Positions 44,382 through 54,346 are shown, counted from the stretch's first letter. The stretch: 64,000 nt of DNA from JABDQZ01 sp963801985 (GCA_963801985.1 CAWDGV010000009.1:62001-126000); one strand, 5' to 3'. The notes: generated from the sequence alone by a model not told the origin. Numbers and translations are program-made.

Positions 44382-47084
44382 TTGTTCAAAGCGCTTAGCC
44401 AAATCTCTTTGACAGTTAAGGCCTTGTTGATAAGCCTGGTTGTCGGGATCGCCATGTGGTTGGCCCTGGAGTGGTTTCAGGCCCGCCAGCTAGATGAAGT
44501 GTTCAGCGAAGAGCTTCAGATCAGGCTGGAGAACCAGAACGCGACTATTCATTCCATTTTTTACCATGCAGTGGAAAAACATACCCAATTGGCACGGCTT
44601 TTTGCCCAGCATAAGCCTATTGCGCAATTTCTGCTGCAGGGTAAACACAAACACCAGACCATACAGCAAAAGCCGGATTGGGCACCATCCATCGGCGTCT
44701 GGCGCGGCCTGATCCAACCGACTGCGTTTATATTATTTGATGTTAATGAAATTCCTGTCAGTACCTACCTGGTCAGTAAAGATAACCAGGTGCCCACCGT
44801 ACTTTATCGAAACCCGGGCACCTGGTTAAAACGCACCCATAAAAACACCGTGATGACTGAACTTGATGACACGCCCTCATTACTGTCCAGTTCGCCCATC
44901 ACATATGAAGACCAGACCATTGGTTACATTATGATTTATGTCACCGTCGATGATAATTTCATTTACAACACGGTGGCACGCAACCTGCCTTCCAATACTT
45001 CGGTCGCTTTATTAACCGGCGGTTTTGGACACCAGCAAATATGGGCGTCCAGTGATCCTGATATTTTCCCCCGCGGTATGTCTGCAGATGAAATCAGGCG
45101 CACGCACCTGTTTGGTGGCAACGGCTTTTTTGACCAGGGTGACTGGGATATCCAGGCCTCTCTGGCTCTCCTGTTACCCAGGGAAGTCACCGATCATCTT
45201 GATGGCGCCATCATGCAACTGGAAAGGAGACAACGCATTATTGCCGCTGCGGTATTTATCGGCTTCTTCTCGGTGCTGCTGTTTTTCCTGACTCGCAGAA
45301 TTCAGCAGGTAGTAAAAGACATGAACCAGTTTTCTCGCAAGGAACTGAATATTCCTTTGGTTGAGGAAAAAGGCGATGCTATAACGCAACTTGAAAAAGC
45401 TGCCAAGAAATTAACCCATGAAATTGCCCATGCCAGGCATATCATGAAACGTGAACATGAGTTGCAGCGCAAAAGTAGCCAGCTGGAAATTCTACAGTCT
45501 ATAACCGATGACCTGAAAGTTGGCGTTCTCGGTTTGACAGGCAATAACTGGGAATCCATGAACCGTCCCATGGATCGGTTTCTTGATGAAATTGGCAATA
45601 TTGAAACCTTTCTCACTGATAACAGCGAACTGGATGCTCTTGATGTTGCGGGCCACCGTCGCATCTTTACCATTTCACACTTACAGGCAACTGATGGCAG
45701 TATTATCCTGGTTAACGAAGTTACCGAACTTGCGATTAAAACCGAACAGCTCACCCAGCTGGCTTTATACGATTCGCTTACCGGTCTACCCAACCGCACG
45801 TTATTCAATGACCGAATTGAACAGCAGATCCAGTATGCAAAACGCGAGAAGCGTCACTTTGGCCTGTTACTGATTGACCTGGACCGCTTCAAGGAAGTCA
45901 ACGACACACTCGGGCATTCAGCAGGTGATCGCCTGTTAGCTGAAGTGGCAACCCGCTTTTCAAAATACCTGCGCAGTAGCGACACCCTTGCAAGGCTGGG
46001 TGGCGATGAATTTGCTTTGCTGTTACCGGACCTGGATGAACGGGAAAGCCAGTTTGTTGCCTCCAAGCTGATTTCGGCACAAATCGAGCCTTACCAGATC
46101 AATTCCCAGCAAATGGATATTGGCGCCAGTATCGGTGTTGTCACCTACCCCCAGAATGGTGAATCCAAGGAAGTGTTATTGTCCCGGGCAGATATGGCCA
46201 TGTATCACGCAAAACGCAATAACCTTGGCCAATCGCTATTCACGCCGGAGCTTGACCATAGCGGCCAGAATAAGCTGACTATGATTGCTGAAATCCGTAC
46301 CGCACTTTATCGCAACGAATTCAGCCTGCACTACCAGCCGCAGTTAAACCTGGATACCCATGAAATCCATGCATGGGAAGCCCTGATTCGCTGGAACCAT
46401 CCCGAAAAAGGCTGGATACCACCTAATGACTTTATTCCACTCGCGGAAGAGACCGGCCTGATCCGTGATATCAGTAGCTTTGTCCTGGAACGTGCCATGG
46501 ATGACTGTATCAGGTGGCAGCAAGCCGGCCAGCAAGGTGGCGTTGCAATAAACCTGTCTACACAGGATATCAATGGCGGACACCTGCCAGACCGCATTAA
46601 CAGCCTGCTCAGCAAACGCAAAATCAGGCCAGAACAGATAACCCTTGAAGTCACTGAAAGCGCCCTGCTGCATGATCCAGCAGAAGCCAGGCAACAGCTG
46701 GAGCAACTCGACAAACTGGGTCTCTATCTTTCGATCGATGACTTTGGTACTGGCTACACCTCTTTAAGTTACCTTAAGCAGTTACCTTTTGATGAAATCA
46801 AGATAGACCAGGTTTTTGTCAAAAACATGGAAACCGATACCAATGACAAGGCTATTGTGGATGCCGTCATCAACCTCGCTCATAGCCTGGGTATGCAGGT
46901 TGTTGCTGAAGGTGTGGAAAACCAGAAAATTGTTGCTTTGTTAGCAGAACTCAACTGCAACATGCTGCAGGGTTACCATTTCGCCAGGCCTATGACGCTC
47001 GAAAACGTAATAGCTTTTGACAGAAAAAATATCACCGCAAATATGGACCAGGCCAACCCGGTTGTCAGGCAACTTGGCAAATAA
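44382..47084 (+). CDS. Membrane GGDEF-EAL c-di-GMP receptor protein
   Basis: 900 aa from a TTG at 44382, 2 bp after the binding-protein stop. N-terminal membrane segment (about 10-27), periplasmic sensor domain (about 30-285), second membrane segment (about 288-306, AAVFIGFFSVLLFFL), HAMP-like linker and a weak PAS-like region, GGDEF (about 470-625) with intact GGDEF and I-site RSSD, and EAL (about 640-890) with EALIRW, NLSTQD, EVTES, DDFGTG and KIDQ. Both catalytic sites look complete. Coupling to the upstream PstS-like protein suggests ligand-controlled c-di-GMP turnover. Confidence 0.93.
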   Translation: MFKALSQISLTVKALLISLVVGIAMWLALEWFQARQLDEVFSEELQIRLENQNATIHSIFYHAVEKHTQLARLFAQHKPIAQFLLQGKHKHQTIQQKPDWAPSIGVWRGLIQPTAFILFDVNEIPVSTYLVSKDNQVPTVLYRNPGTWLKRTHKNTVMTELDDTPSLLSSSPITYEDQTIGYIMIYVTVDDNFIYNTVARNLPSNTSVALLTGGFGHQQIWASSDPDIFPRGMSADEIRRTHLFGGNGFFDQGDWDIQASLALLLPREVTDHLDGAIMQLERRQRIIAAAVFIGFFSVLLFFLTRRIQQVVKDMNQFSRKELNIPLVEEKGDAITQLEKAAKKLTHEIAHARHIMKREHELQRKSSQLEILQSITDDLKVGVLGLTGNNWESMNRPMDRFLDEIGNIETFLTDNSELDALDVAGHRRIFTISHLQATDGSIILVNEVTELAIKTEQLTQLALYDSLTGLPNRTLFNDRIEQQIQYAKREKRHFGLLLIDLDRFKEVNDTLGHSAGDRLLAEVATRFSKYLRSSDTLARLGGDEFALLLPDLDERESQFVASKLISAQIEPYQINSQQMDIGASIGVVTYPQNGESKEVLLSRADMAMYHAKRNNLGQSLFTPELDHSGQNKLTMIAEIRTALYRNEFSLHYQPQLNLDTHEIHAWEALIRWNHPEKGWIPPNDFIPLAEETGLIRDISSFVLERAMDDCIRWQQAGQQGGVAINLSTQDINGGHLPDRINSLLSKRKIRPEQITLEVTESALLHDPAEARQQLEQLDKLGLYLSIDDFGTGYTSLSYLKQLPFDEIKIDQVFVKNMETDTNDKAIVDAVINLAHSLGMQVVAEGVENQKIVALLAELNCNMLQGYHFARPMTLENVIAFDRKNITANMDQANPVVRQLGK

Positions 47085-47094
47085 TTTTAAGCTG

Positions 47095-47223
47095 TCAGGT
47101 TCTGAATCTCTCTACCGTGTCTTCAAGATCGGCAGCCAGCCTGTTTAAAGCAGCACTCTCCTGGGCGGTTTTTTCCACAGGTACATCCGGATGCCGGATA
47201 ATATTGTGCAAAGTAGCGATCAG
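47095..47223 (-). pseudogene. C-terminal remnant of a chemotaxis receptor
   Basis: Minus-strand frame bounded by TAG upstream and TGA at 47095-47097. Its last about 28 codons read VEKTAQESAALNRLAADLE followed by DTVERFRT, the typical end of a methyl-accepting chemotaxis protein. Nothing in frame upstream continues the gene, and no start codon or ribosome site exists. It shares the 254-bp gap before the yjgR-like gene with no other recognisable feature. Confidence 0.5.
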
Positions 47224-47377
47224 CTATTAACGCAACAGTTAAACCGCATTACGTCACGGCTTATATTAGAAATATCGAAGAGCGCTACTGACTGTCTGGT
47301 TTTTTTAGTGCTTTTACTAGGCATGTCAGTTTTTCTCAATGTATGCTTTCATTATTAAAAATCATATGGAATCAGGC

Positions 47378-48874
47378 ATGTCCCAAACTACTGTTTTAAT
47401 CGGCGGCTCAGCTAACAGCCAAATTCATTTGCAGGCTTCAATGGCTAACCGTCATGGCCTGATTTCCGGTGCCACCGGAACCGGTAAAACAGTAAGCCTG
47501 CAGATTCTCGCCGAGGCATTTTCCAGGATTGGCGTACCCGTATTTGTAACCGATATCAAAGGTGATCTTTCCGGGCTTTCCCAGCCGGGCAAACCTCACA
47601 GGAAAATCGATGAACGTGTCAGCCGGATAGGCATCGAGGATTACCAGCAACGTCCCAACCCAACCGTTCTCTGGGATGTCTTTGAAGAACAGGGCCTGCC
47701 GCTGCGCATCAGTATTTCCGACATGGGGCCGCTGGTATTATCCAACCTGCTGGAACTCAATGATACCCAGACCGGTATTTTGTATGCCTGCTTTGACCTG
47801 GCGGATGACGAGGGACTGTTACTGCTTGATCTCAAGGACCTCAGTGCCATGCTGCGCTGGATGGCCGAGAATGCCAAAGAACTGAAATCCGAATACGGTA
47901 ATATCTCGCCAAACAGTGTTGCCGCCATAAAACGCAAACTGCTGGTGCTTGAAGAACAGGGTGCCGACCAGTTATTTGGCGAGCCCGCTTTAAGCCTCAA
48001 CGACATCATGATCACTGACTTTTCCGGTCTGGGGCTGATTAATATTCTTGATGCGACCCGGCTGCATGCGCAGTCACCACGCGTCTACAGCGCCGTTCTG
48101 TTATGGCTGCTTTCAGAATTATACGAAAACCTGCCGGAAACCGGCGATGCTGACAAACCACGTTTTGTCTGTTTTTTCGACGAAGCTCATTTACTGTTTG
48201 ATCACAGCAGCAAAGCCCTGGTTAATAAAATAGAACAGGTGGCACGCCTGATCCGCTCCAAGGGAGTTGGCATATACTTTATTACCCAGAGCCCGCTGGA
48301 TATTCCAGAGGATGTCCTTGGCCAGCTGGGCATGCGCATTCAGCATGCATTACGTGCTTTTACACCGAAAGATAAAAAAGCCATCAATACCGTAGCCGAC
48401 ACTTTCCGCCAGAATCCGGATATCGATATCCGCAATGAAATCGGTCTGCTTGGAATAGGTGAAGCCCTGGTATCCACCTTGCAGGAAGATGGTTCACCCA
48501 GCATAGTTGAGAAAACCCTGATCCGGCCTCCCGAATCGCAGATTGGCCCGGTGAATAAAAAAACACGCCAGGACCTGATCAAGCGCTCACCGTTATACAG
48601 TCGTTATGCTGAAGACCTGGACCGTGAGTCGGCATTTGAACTGCTTAAACAGCGCGCCCTTGAAAAAGAAAAACAGGCCCAGGAACTGGCAAAAAAAGAG
48701 CAGCAGGAAAAGCAGCGCCAGGCAGAAGAAAAAGCCACTCAGAAAAAACGTTCTTCTGGTCGATCGCGCCAGTCTTTTGCAGAAGCCATGATAAAAAGCA
48801 CGCTCCGGTCAGTTGGCAGTTCTCTGGGCAGACGGATTTCACGTGGCATACTCGGCTCGTTGTTTGGCAAGTAA
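47378..48874 (+). CDS. yjgR: HerA/YjgR-like ATPase (DUF853)
   Basis: 498 aa from ATG 47378 (MSQTTVLIGG). Walker A is GATGTGKT (near residue 32), Walker B is CFFDEAHLLF (about 271-280), and a downstream arginine-rich segment (RLIRSKGVGIYFITQSP) follows, as in HerA/FtsK-type ATPases. The C-terminal about 75 residues are Lys/Glu/Gln-rich with a likely coiled coil and end in a Gly/Ser/Arg tail. The E. coli homologue YjgR has no settled function. It stands alone between the c-di-GMP genes and alkB. Confidence 0.9.
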   Translation: MSQTTVLIGGSANSQIHLQASMANRHGLISGATGTGKTVSLQILAEAFSRIGVPVFVTDIKGDLSGLSQPGKPHRKIDERVSRIGIEDYQQRPNPTVLWDVFEEQGLPLRISISDMGPLVLSNLLELNDTQTGILYACFDLADDEGLLLLDLKDLSAMLRWMAENAKELKSEYGNISPNSVAAIKRKLLVLEEQGADQLFGEPALSLNDIMITDFSGLGLINILDATRLHAQSPRVYSAVLLWLLSELYENLPETGDADKPRFVCFFDEAHLLFDHSSKALVNKIEQVARLIRSKGVGIYFITQSPLDIPEDVLGQLGMRIQHALRAFTPKDKKAINTVADTFRQNPDIDIRNEIGLLGIGEALVSTLQEDGSPSIVEKTLIRPPESQIGPVNKKTRQDLIKRSPLYSRYAEDLDRESAFELLKQRALEKEKQAQELAKKEQQEKQRQAEEKATQKKRSSGRSRQSFAEAMIKSTLRSVGSSLGRRISRGILGSLFGK

Positions 48875-48932
48875 GCTGGCAGAAAATTACAGAGCGAAGT
48901 TCAGTGCATGGAAATATGACAAAACAGATAGC

Positions 48933-49544
48933 TTAAATGATTTTCCTGAACGTCAGATTAATCCGCGGCTGACTAACATTTCGCCGCTTCGGCAATTGAT
49001 GCATCCAGTCACGCTGTGAAGGCCCGGACATTAGCAGCAGGCTGCCATGCGGCAGACTGATAACCCGTTTATCCGATGGATTGCTTTTTTTACGCAACTG
49101 AAAATCCCTTTCCGCCCCCAGGCTGAGCGAAGCAATCACAGGATCTTTTCCCAGCTCCGGCTCATCATCGCTGTGCCAGGCAACACTGTCATTCCCATCA
49201 CGATAAAGATTCAGCAAAACACTATTAAAGTCAGCATTCAGCAGTCGCTCAACTTTTTCTTTAAGCTCGCGTAAAGCCGGTGTCCAGGGTTCGGGCGAAT
49301 GCTTGATGTTTGAATAACGATAATCACTCCCGGCATCACCATACCAGGCAACAAGACGCGGTACTTCGATAGCATTTCCATACATCGTAATCGTCTCTTT
49401 CTGCCAGCGAATTTCACCAAGCAAGGTATGCAGGAAAGTATCCGCCTGGGTTATTTGCAGAAAACCGGGGTAAAGCACCACATCATTTCCGATTACCGGA
49501 AACGGTTTCAACTCATCGGCCTTGTATAACCAGTCTATTGTCAT
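48933..49544 (-). CDS. AlkB-like 2-oxoglutarate/Fe(II) dioxygenase
   Basis: 203 aa. Fe ligands are HSD (about 118-120, WHSDDEPELGKDP) and the His in WMHQLPKRR. Two arginines in the C-terminal RRNVSQPRINLTFRK fit the 2-oxoglutarate site. The fold and RxNxTFR motif are those of AlkB-type DNA/RNA repair dioxygenases, which remove methyl lesions. It is divergent from the V-ATPase operon. Confidence 0.9.
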   Translation of the reverse strand: MTIDWLYKADELKPFPVIGNDVVLYPGFLQITQADTFLHTLLGEIRWQKETITMYGNAIEVPRLVAWYGDAGSDYRYSNIKHSPEPWTPALRELKEKVERLLNADFNSVLLNLYRDGNDSVAWHSDDEPELGKDPVIASLSLGAERDFQLRKKSNPSDKRVISLPHGSLLLMSGPSQRDWMHQLPKRRNVSQPRINLTFRKII

Positions 49545-49674
49545 GACGAAAACATTACATTCAGTTGATCCTGATACTGCATTTTAGTTAAAGAAACACT
49601 AGAATGAATAGGTTACTGACCTGGTTTTCAGCCTCGTTTGTCACTTAAGTCGGATATTTACCCGGGGAGTACTA

Positions 49675-49992
49675 ATGGACGATTCGCTCTACGATCTGTT
49701 GAATATAGAAAAACAGGCCGAACAAATTGTGCTGGAAGGTGAAAAAGAGCGGGAAAATATTCGTCAGAAAGCGCTCGATGATGCCAATGCCACCATTGAA
49801 AAGTTCAATGCCCGCCTGCCTGAATTACACCAGTCCTTTCTTGACAAGGCCAATGAACGTGCCGAACAGAGTATTGCCGAACTGCGCTTACGCTATAACG
49901 AAAGAAACCAGGAATTACGTCAGCTGGCCGGAGATCACGAGCAGGAAGCATTAACTATAGCCATCGACACCCTGTTCAACGAGGAAACCTGA
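49675..49992 (+). CDS. V/A-type ATPase peripheral-stalk subunit (G/H-like)
   Basis: 105 aa, almost wholly predicted helix with a coiled-coil pattern (EKERENIRQKALDDANATIE, then RLRYNERNQELRQLAG). It matches the small subunit that pairs with subunit E in the peripheral stalk (AtpH/G). It is the first gene of the operon, four bases ahead of the next start. Identity comes from position and helix pattern because the sequence itself is poorly conserved. Confidence 0.75.
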   Translation: MDDSLYDLLNIEKQAEQIVLEGEKERENIRQKALDDANATIEKFNARLPELHQSFLDKANERAEQSIAELRLRYNERNQELRQLAGDHEQEALTIAIDTLFNEET

Positions 49993-49995
49993 GCC

Positions 49996-51015
49996 GTGAC
50001 GCATGTTGTCAGCAGTTACCTGGCCACCCGTCTCAATATACTTGCCAGTCAATTGATTGGCCTGGAAAACTGGCAATCAATTATTGATTCTGACCTGGAG
50101 GAATTGCTGAAACGCTTCAGTTGTCTTGGTGATAACCCGGCTGACCTGCAGTCAATAGAAAAACAACTGATCAGCAATGCCTTGCAGGATTTCCAGCTGC
50201 TGTTCCGTCCTTTTTTCAGTGTTGAACGCGATTTACTCAATTACGCTGTTCACTGGTATGAACTAACCAACCTGAAGACATTGATTCGCGGAAAGTTCAC
50301 CGGCAAAAACGATGCCTCAATCGAAAAGGAACTGGTCGATTTAGGTCAGTTTGCCGTATTGCCACTGGCCCGCCTATTACAGGCAGATGATCCGCAGGAA
50401 ATGCTGCGACTGCTTGAGAACACACCTTACTCCAGTATTGTCAGGCAGGCTCGTAGTATCTATGAAGAAGAAGGACAAAACCTGTTCTCACTGGATGCCG
50501 CTATAGACCGTCACTTCTTCACTGGCCTGCTTCAGCGTATCCGTTTTCTTGAACAAAATGATCAACAGGAAATGACCAAGGTATTTGGCGCCGTGATGGA
50601 TCGCTTGAATTTACTCTGGCTTATCCGCTATCGTTTTTCTTATAACCTGTCTCCTGCCAAGTCTTTTTACCTGTTGGCAACCACAGGGAAAAAACTGCAT
50701 GCAGAAAATCTCATGCAACTGGCCAAACTCGACAGTGTCAGCGAGGTCATCGAACAGTTACCCGCACCAATGAATGAAATGCTCAAGCAAACGCAGAGCA
50801 TGACAGAAATCGAAAACCTGATGGAACATTACACCCTGATGGCTGCCATGAAGAGTCTTAAGCGCTCAACATCGCTGATTGCCCGGGTTTTTTCCTACGT
50901 GTTGTTACGCGAGTCTGAAATTCACTTGTTACAGGCCGTTATCAAGGGCAAGACACTCGGCTTCAAAACCGAATTGATCCAGAAAGCCGTGGGGGGAGTT
51001 GCCAGCAATGTTTGA
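49996..51015 (+). CDS. V/A-type ATPase subunit C (V0 d-type)
   Basis: 339 aa from a GTG. All-helical protein linking the central stalk to the membrane ring. It begins HVVSSYLATRLNIL and shows the three-fold repeated helical pattern of the family, with NLKTLIRGKF and MDRLNLLWLIRYRFSYNLSP. It overlaps the following subunit I gene by 8 bp. Confidence 0.85.
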   Translation: MTHVVSSYLATRLNILASQLIGLENWQSIIDSDLEELLKRFSCLGDNPADLQSIEKQLISNALQDFQLLFRPFFSVERDLLNYAVHWYELTNLKTLIRGKFTGKNDASIEKELVDLGQFAVLPLARLLQADDPQEMLRLLENTPYSSIVRQARSIYEEEGQNLFSLDAAIDRHFFTGLLQRIRFLEQNDQQEMTKVFGAVMDRLNLLWLIRYRFSYNLSPAKSFYLLATTGKKLHAENLMQLAKLDSVSEVIEQLPAPMNEMLKQTQSMTEIENLMEHYTLMAAMKSLKRSTSLIARVFSYVLLRESEIHLLQAVIKGKTLGFKTELIQKAVGGVASNV

Positions 51016-52894
51016 TACTCCGGTTGAAATGCAGCACATCTCGCTGACCATGATGAAAGACGATGCCCCGGTTGCCTCTATTGCCCTCGCACAAATGCAG
51101 GTTATGCACCTGATCGAGAGAAAAACGGCAGACAACCCGTTATCTGATTCACCGGCATTGGACTATCAGCAGGTTTTCCAGCATCTGAATAACCGTTTCA
51201 AAAAGATTGCGCACTACCTGCAGGATTTAGATCAGAAACAGGTCGCAAAACCCAGGGCCGTTTCGTTTGCCGACCTGCAACAGGCCAATAAAACAGTCCG
51301 ATCACTTTGGCAGGAAATTTCCGCACACGAAGAAAATATGCGCATTGCCAAGGAAAAAATGCATACCGCCAATCAATTGGCCAGCAGTCTCAGCCGGTTT
51401 GAAAATCTCAATACGGACCTGGGTAAACTTTCTGACACCAGCCTGTTTCTGAAAATTTTTATTGGTACCGTGCCCCACAGCGAACTGAAACAGTTGCAAC
51501 GCGCCCTATCCCTTGCCAACACGGTTATCGATGTTTTCCATCATGCGGACATTCATGACTACGTAACCGTCGTTACGGAAATTGGCCATCAGCAGGACAT
51601 CCTTGAGATTCTCAAGTCAGCCGGTTTTCATGAACTGACCATACCACCTGAATTACGCAGTCATCCGGATAAAATCAAACTGGAAATCCAGCAGCAACAG
51701 CAGGAGAACCAGCTGGTGGTTCAGCAGGAACTAAAAGCCATTACTGACTTTCTCACCCGGCATCAGCACGAGTTGCTGCAGATAAAAGACCTACTGGCCC
51801 TGGCAACACCTTACGCAGCGCTGGCCAACAGCCTCTCAGGTAAAGGTGAACTGGTATACCTCGAAGGCTGGGTTCCTGTCGGAAATGAAGCAGCCATTAA
51901 TGAGCGGCTGCAGGCAACGATGACTTACCCTTTTATTACAGATTTCAGGTCGCCAACTGATGACGAATTACCTGATGTACCTTCGCTGCAAAAGACCAAC
52001 CGTTTACTCAAACCCTTCGCAGCACTGGTCAGTCAATTCGGCATCCCCGAGTACAGAGAAATTGATCCAACCCAGTTGTTTGCTTTTTCCTATACCCTGA
52101 TGTTTGGCATGATGTTTGGTGATGTCGGTCATGGTGCCGTGATTATAGTAATGGGCTTCCTTTTACGAAAAAAGATCGATGGACTCATGACATTCATGAC
52201 CTTAGCCGGCCTGTCCTCGATTGTTTTCGGCTTTTTCTACGGCAGCCTGTTTGGTTATGAACACATTATTCACCCGATATGGATGTCACCGATGGAAGAC
52301 CCCAACAGGATATTGCTGATCGCTTTAGCCTGGGGTATTGGTTTTCTTATCGTCGCCAACCTGCTTTCCATTTATAACCTGTTAGCCCTCAAGCAACAGG
52401 AGCAGGCAATTTACAGCAGCCGGGGCATTGTTGGCCTGGCTTTCTTCCTGGGCAGTATTTTTGCCGGCTATCAGTTCATGGTTAACCAGCAGCTTGCCGG
52501 CCTGGAAATACTGGCCATGTTTCTGCCCTTGTCGATTATTCTCTACAAACAATGGAAACACCTTGAAGGTAACCTGTTTGAACGCCTGCTCGTGATTGCC
52601 ATCGAAGGACTGGACAATGTCATCAATACGCTTTCAAGCACCCTGTCCTTTTTACGTATCGCTGCATTCAGCCTGAACCACGTTGCTCTCGCAGCAGCAG
52701 TTTTTACGCTGGCGAACATGATGGACAGCTTTGGCCACGGGGTCGCCATTTTACTTGGCAACATTTTTATTATCGTGCTGGAAGGTGGCATCGTCGCCAT
52801 CCAGTGTTTACGTCTGGAATATTACGAAGGCTTCTCACGTTTTTTCAGTGGCAAAGGCAAGCGTTTTAACCCCCTTAAAATAGAATCCAATTAA
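51008..52894 (+). CDS. V/A-type ATPase subunit I (a subunit)
   Basis: 628 aa from ATG 51008, with a GGGGGAG-type site upstream. A soluble N-terminal half (about 1-340) is followed by the membrane half with about seven hydrophobic segments, including FGMMFGDVGHGAVIIVMGFLL and the region SSTLSFLRIAAFSLNHVALAAA, which carries the conserved Arg (SFLRI) of the ion half-channels. It is the stator that forms the ion path next to the K ring. Confidence 0.95.
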   Translation: MFDTPVEMQHISLTMMKDDAPVASIALAQMQVMHLIERKTADNPLSDSPALDYQQVFQHLNNRFKKIAHYLQDLDQKQVAKPRAVSFADLQQANKTVRSLWQEISAHEENMRIAKEKMHTANQLASSLSRFENLNTDLGKLSDTSLFLKIFIGTVPHSELKQLQRALSLANTVIDVFHHADIHDYVTVVTEIGHQQDILEILKSAGFHELTIPPELRSHPDKIKLEIQQQQQENQLVVQQELKAITDFLTRHQHELLQIKDLLALATPYAALANSLSGKGELVYLEGWVPVGNEAAINERLQATMTYPFITDFRSPTDDELPDVPSLQKTNRLLKPFAALVSQFGIPEYREIDPTQLFAFSYTLMFGMMFGDVGHGAVIIVMGFLLRKKIDGLMTFMTLAGLSSIVFGFFYGSLFGYEHIIHPIWMSPMEDPNRILLIALAWGIGFLIVANLLSIYNLLALKQQEQAIYSSRGIVGLAFFLGSIFAGYQFMVNQQLAGLEILAMFLPLSIILYKQWKHLEGNLFERLLVIAIEGLDNVINTLSSTLSFLRIAAFSLNHVALAAAVFTLANMMDSFGHGVAILLGNIFIIVLEGGIVAIQCLRLEYYEGFSRFFSGKGKRFNPLKIESN

Positions 52895-52933
52895 ATTGAA
52901 CCAAGTTATAAAGACAGAAATGGAGAACCAAAC

Positions 52934-53380
52934 ATGCAACTAATACTTATGCTACTTTCTGCCAGTGTCGTCCTGCTCATTTCGGCAGGACTCTTCCTGG
53001 AATTCCATCCTGAAAAAATCAGGCGGGAAATGACAGTAAGAGTAAAAAAAGGCATTGGCCTTAACCTGCTGATGTTTACCGTGGGCATGTTTGCCCTGCT
53101 GTTTATTGGCTCCCAGGATGTCATGGCGGCCAATGAAGCCATCGGACAGGCAAAAGAAATCAGCGTCGGCCTCGGGCTGGCACTTATTGGTATTGGCCTG
53201 CCAACCGGTCTTGCCACGATTGGCGCAGGTATCGCAGTGAGTTCAGTTGGTGCTGCTTCGCTGGCGGTGATCACCGAAAAGCCGGAAATTTTTGGCCGCA
53301 CGCTGGTTTATCTCGGTCTTGCTGAAGGTATTGCCATCTACGGCCTTGTCGTCACGATTTTGTTACTGGGAAAAATTTAA
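52934..53380 (+). CDS. V/A-type ATPase subunit K (rotor-ring proteolipid)
   Basis: 148 aa, four hydrophobic helices. The ion-binding Glu is in the last helix (LAEGIAIYGL, about 130-135); the first hairpin has no matching acidic residue, as in V-type double-hairpin subunits. The Na+-site residues known from Enterococcus NtpK (PxxxQ and Gln before the Glu) are not obvious; the matching segment reads LPTGLATIGAG. A H+-pumping ring seems more likely than a Na+ ring, but this is not decisive. Confidence 0.9.
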   Translation: MQLILMLLSASVVLLISAGLFLEFHPEKIRREMTVRVKKGIGLNLLMFTVGMFALLFIGSQDVMAANEAIGQAKEISVGLGLALIGIGLPTGLATIGAGIAVSSVGAASLAVITEKPEIFGRTLVYLGLAEGIAIYGLVVTILLLGKI

Positions 53381-53712
53381 TGCGTATTCTGGCGATTGGC
53401 AGTCAGGCACTCATGGATGGATTCGCCCTGCTGGGTATTGAAACCCATACTGATCTCAGTATCGATGCGCTGGAGCATTTACTGAACAATATTGTGCACC
53501 AACAGGAAAGAACCCTGATCTATCTGCAACAGGACCTGGCTACTGCGGATCTCCCTATTTTGCAGCAACTGCGCCAGGAAGGTGGCCAGATATTGATCAG
53601 TATCATTCCATCACTGCATGAGCCGGATAATCGTCAGACACCTATTGATGCATTAATTGCAAAAGTTATTGGTCCTTCTGCACTGGAAAACAGACATGAA
53701 CAATCAGACTGA
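53380..53712 (+). CDS. V/A-type ATPase subunit F
   Basis: 110 aa; the start overlaps the subunit K stop by one base. N-terminal Rossmann-like half (MRILAIGSQALMDGFALLGIET), typical of the central-stalk F subunit that sits with subunit D. Its 3' end overlaps the subunit E start by 17 bp. Confidence 0.88.
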   Translation: MRILAIGSQALMDGFALLGIETHTDLSIDALEHLLNNIVHQQERTLIYLQQDLATADLPILQQLRQEGGQILISIIPSLHEPDNRQTPIDALIAKVIGPSALENRHEQSD

Positions 53713-54346
53713 TCAGGTTACTGCTTTAAAAGAAGCCATGCTGGATCGCGCCCACAGGCTGGCTGATGAGCATATTGCCCAGGGTAATATGTCACGCCAG
53801 AAAGTCATGCAGGATGCACGCGAAAAAATCCAGCTCATGGAACAGAAAGAACTACTGTTTGCCAAGTCACAATCAGAACGTGAATACCTGCGTAAAGTGC
53901 AGGCCAGCGAAATTCAGTTGCAGGCTGAACTGGACAGAAACCGCTGGGGCATGGTGCAAGTCGTGCTCGAAAAACTGCAGGAACATCTTGAAAACCTGCA
54001 CCAGGATAACGAGGAATACCGCAATGTTTTTGTTGCACTGCTGGCGCAGGCTGCCAACCTGATTAATCAGGATGATATGGTGGCCTACATCAATCACGAA
54101 GATCATCAGCGTTACGCAGCACAATGGAACACTGTGGTTTCAAAAACCATCACCCAGACAATCCGGCTTGCCGATGAAGCCATTAACTGCAGTGGTGGAG
54201 TCAGGCTGGTTTCGGCTGATGGCAACATCAGAGTGGATAACACTTTCGAAGGCCTGCTGTCACGTAAACAGACAGAATTGCAACAAGTGATATTTGAGCG
54301 CCTGTTTGCCTCGGTAGCCGGCACTGGAGTACTGTCACATGGGTAA
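53696..54346 (+). CDS. V/A-type ATPase subunit E
   Basis: 216 aa from ATG 53696; the longer reading begins inside subunit F. N-terminal long helix (about 1-110) and C-terminal globular domain ending in the family segment GGVRLVSADGNIRVDNTFEGLL then RKQTELQQVIFERLF. It forms the peripheral stalk with the 105-aa subunit. Its stop lies inside the start of subunit A. Confidence 0.92.
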   Translation: MNNQTDQVTALKEAMLDRAHRLADEHIAQGNMSRQKVMQDAREKIQLMEQKELLFAKSQSEREYLRKVQASEIQLQAELDRNRWGMVQVVLEKLQEHLENLHQDNEEYRNVFVALLAQAANLINQDDMVAYINHEDHQRYAAQWNTVVSKTITQTIRLADEAINCSGGVRLVSADGNIRVDNTFEGLLSRKQTELQQVIFERLFASVAGTGVLSHG

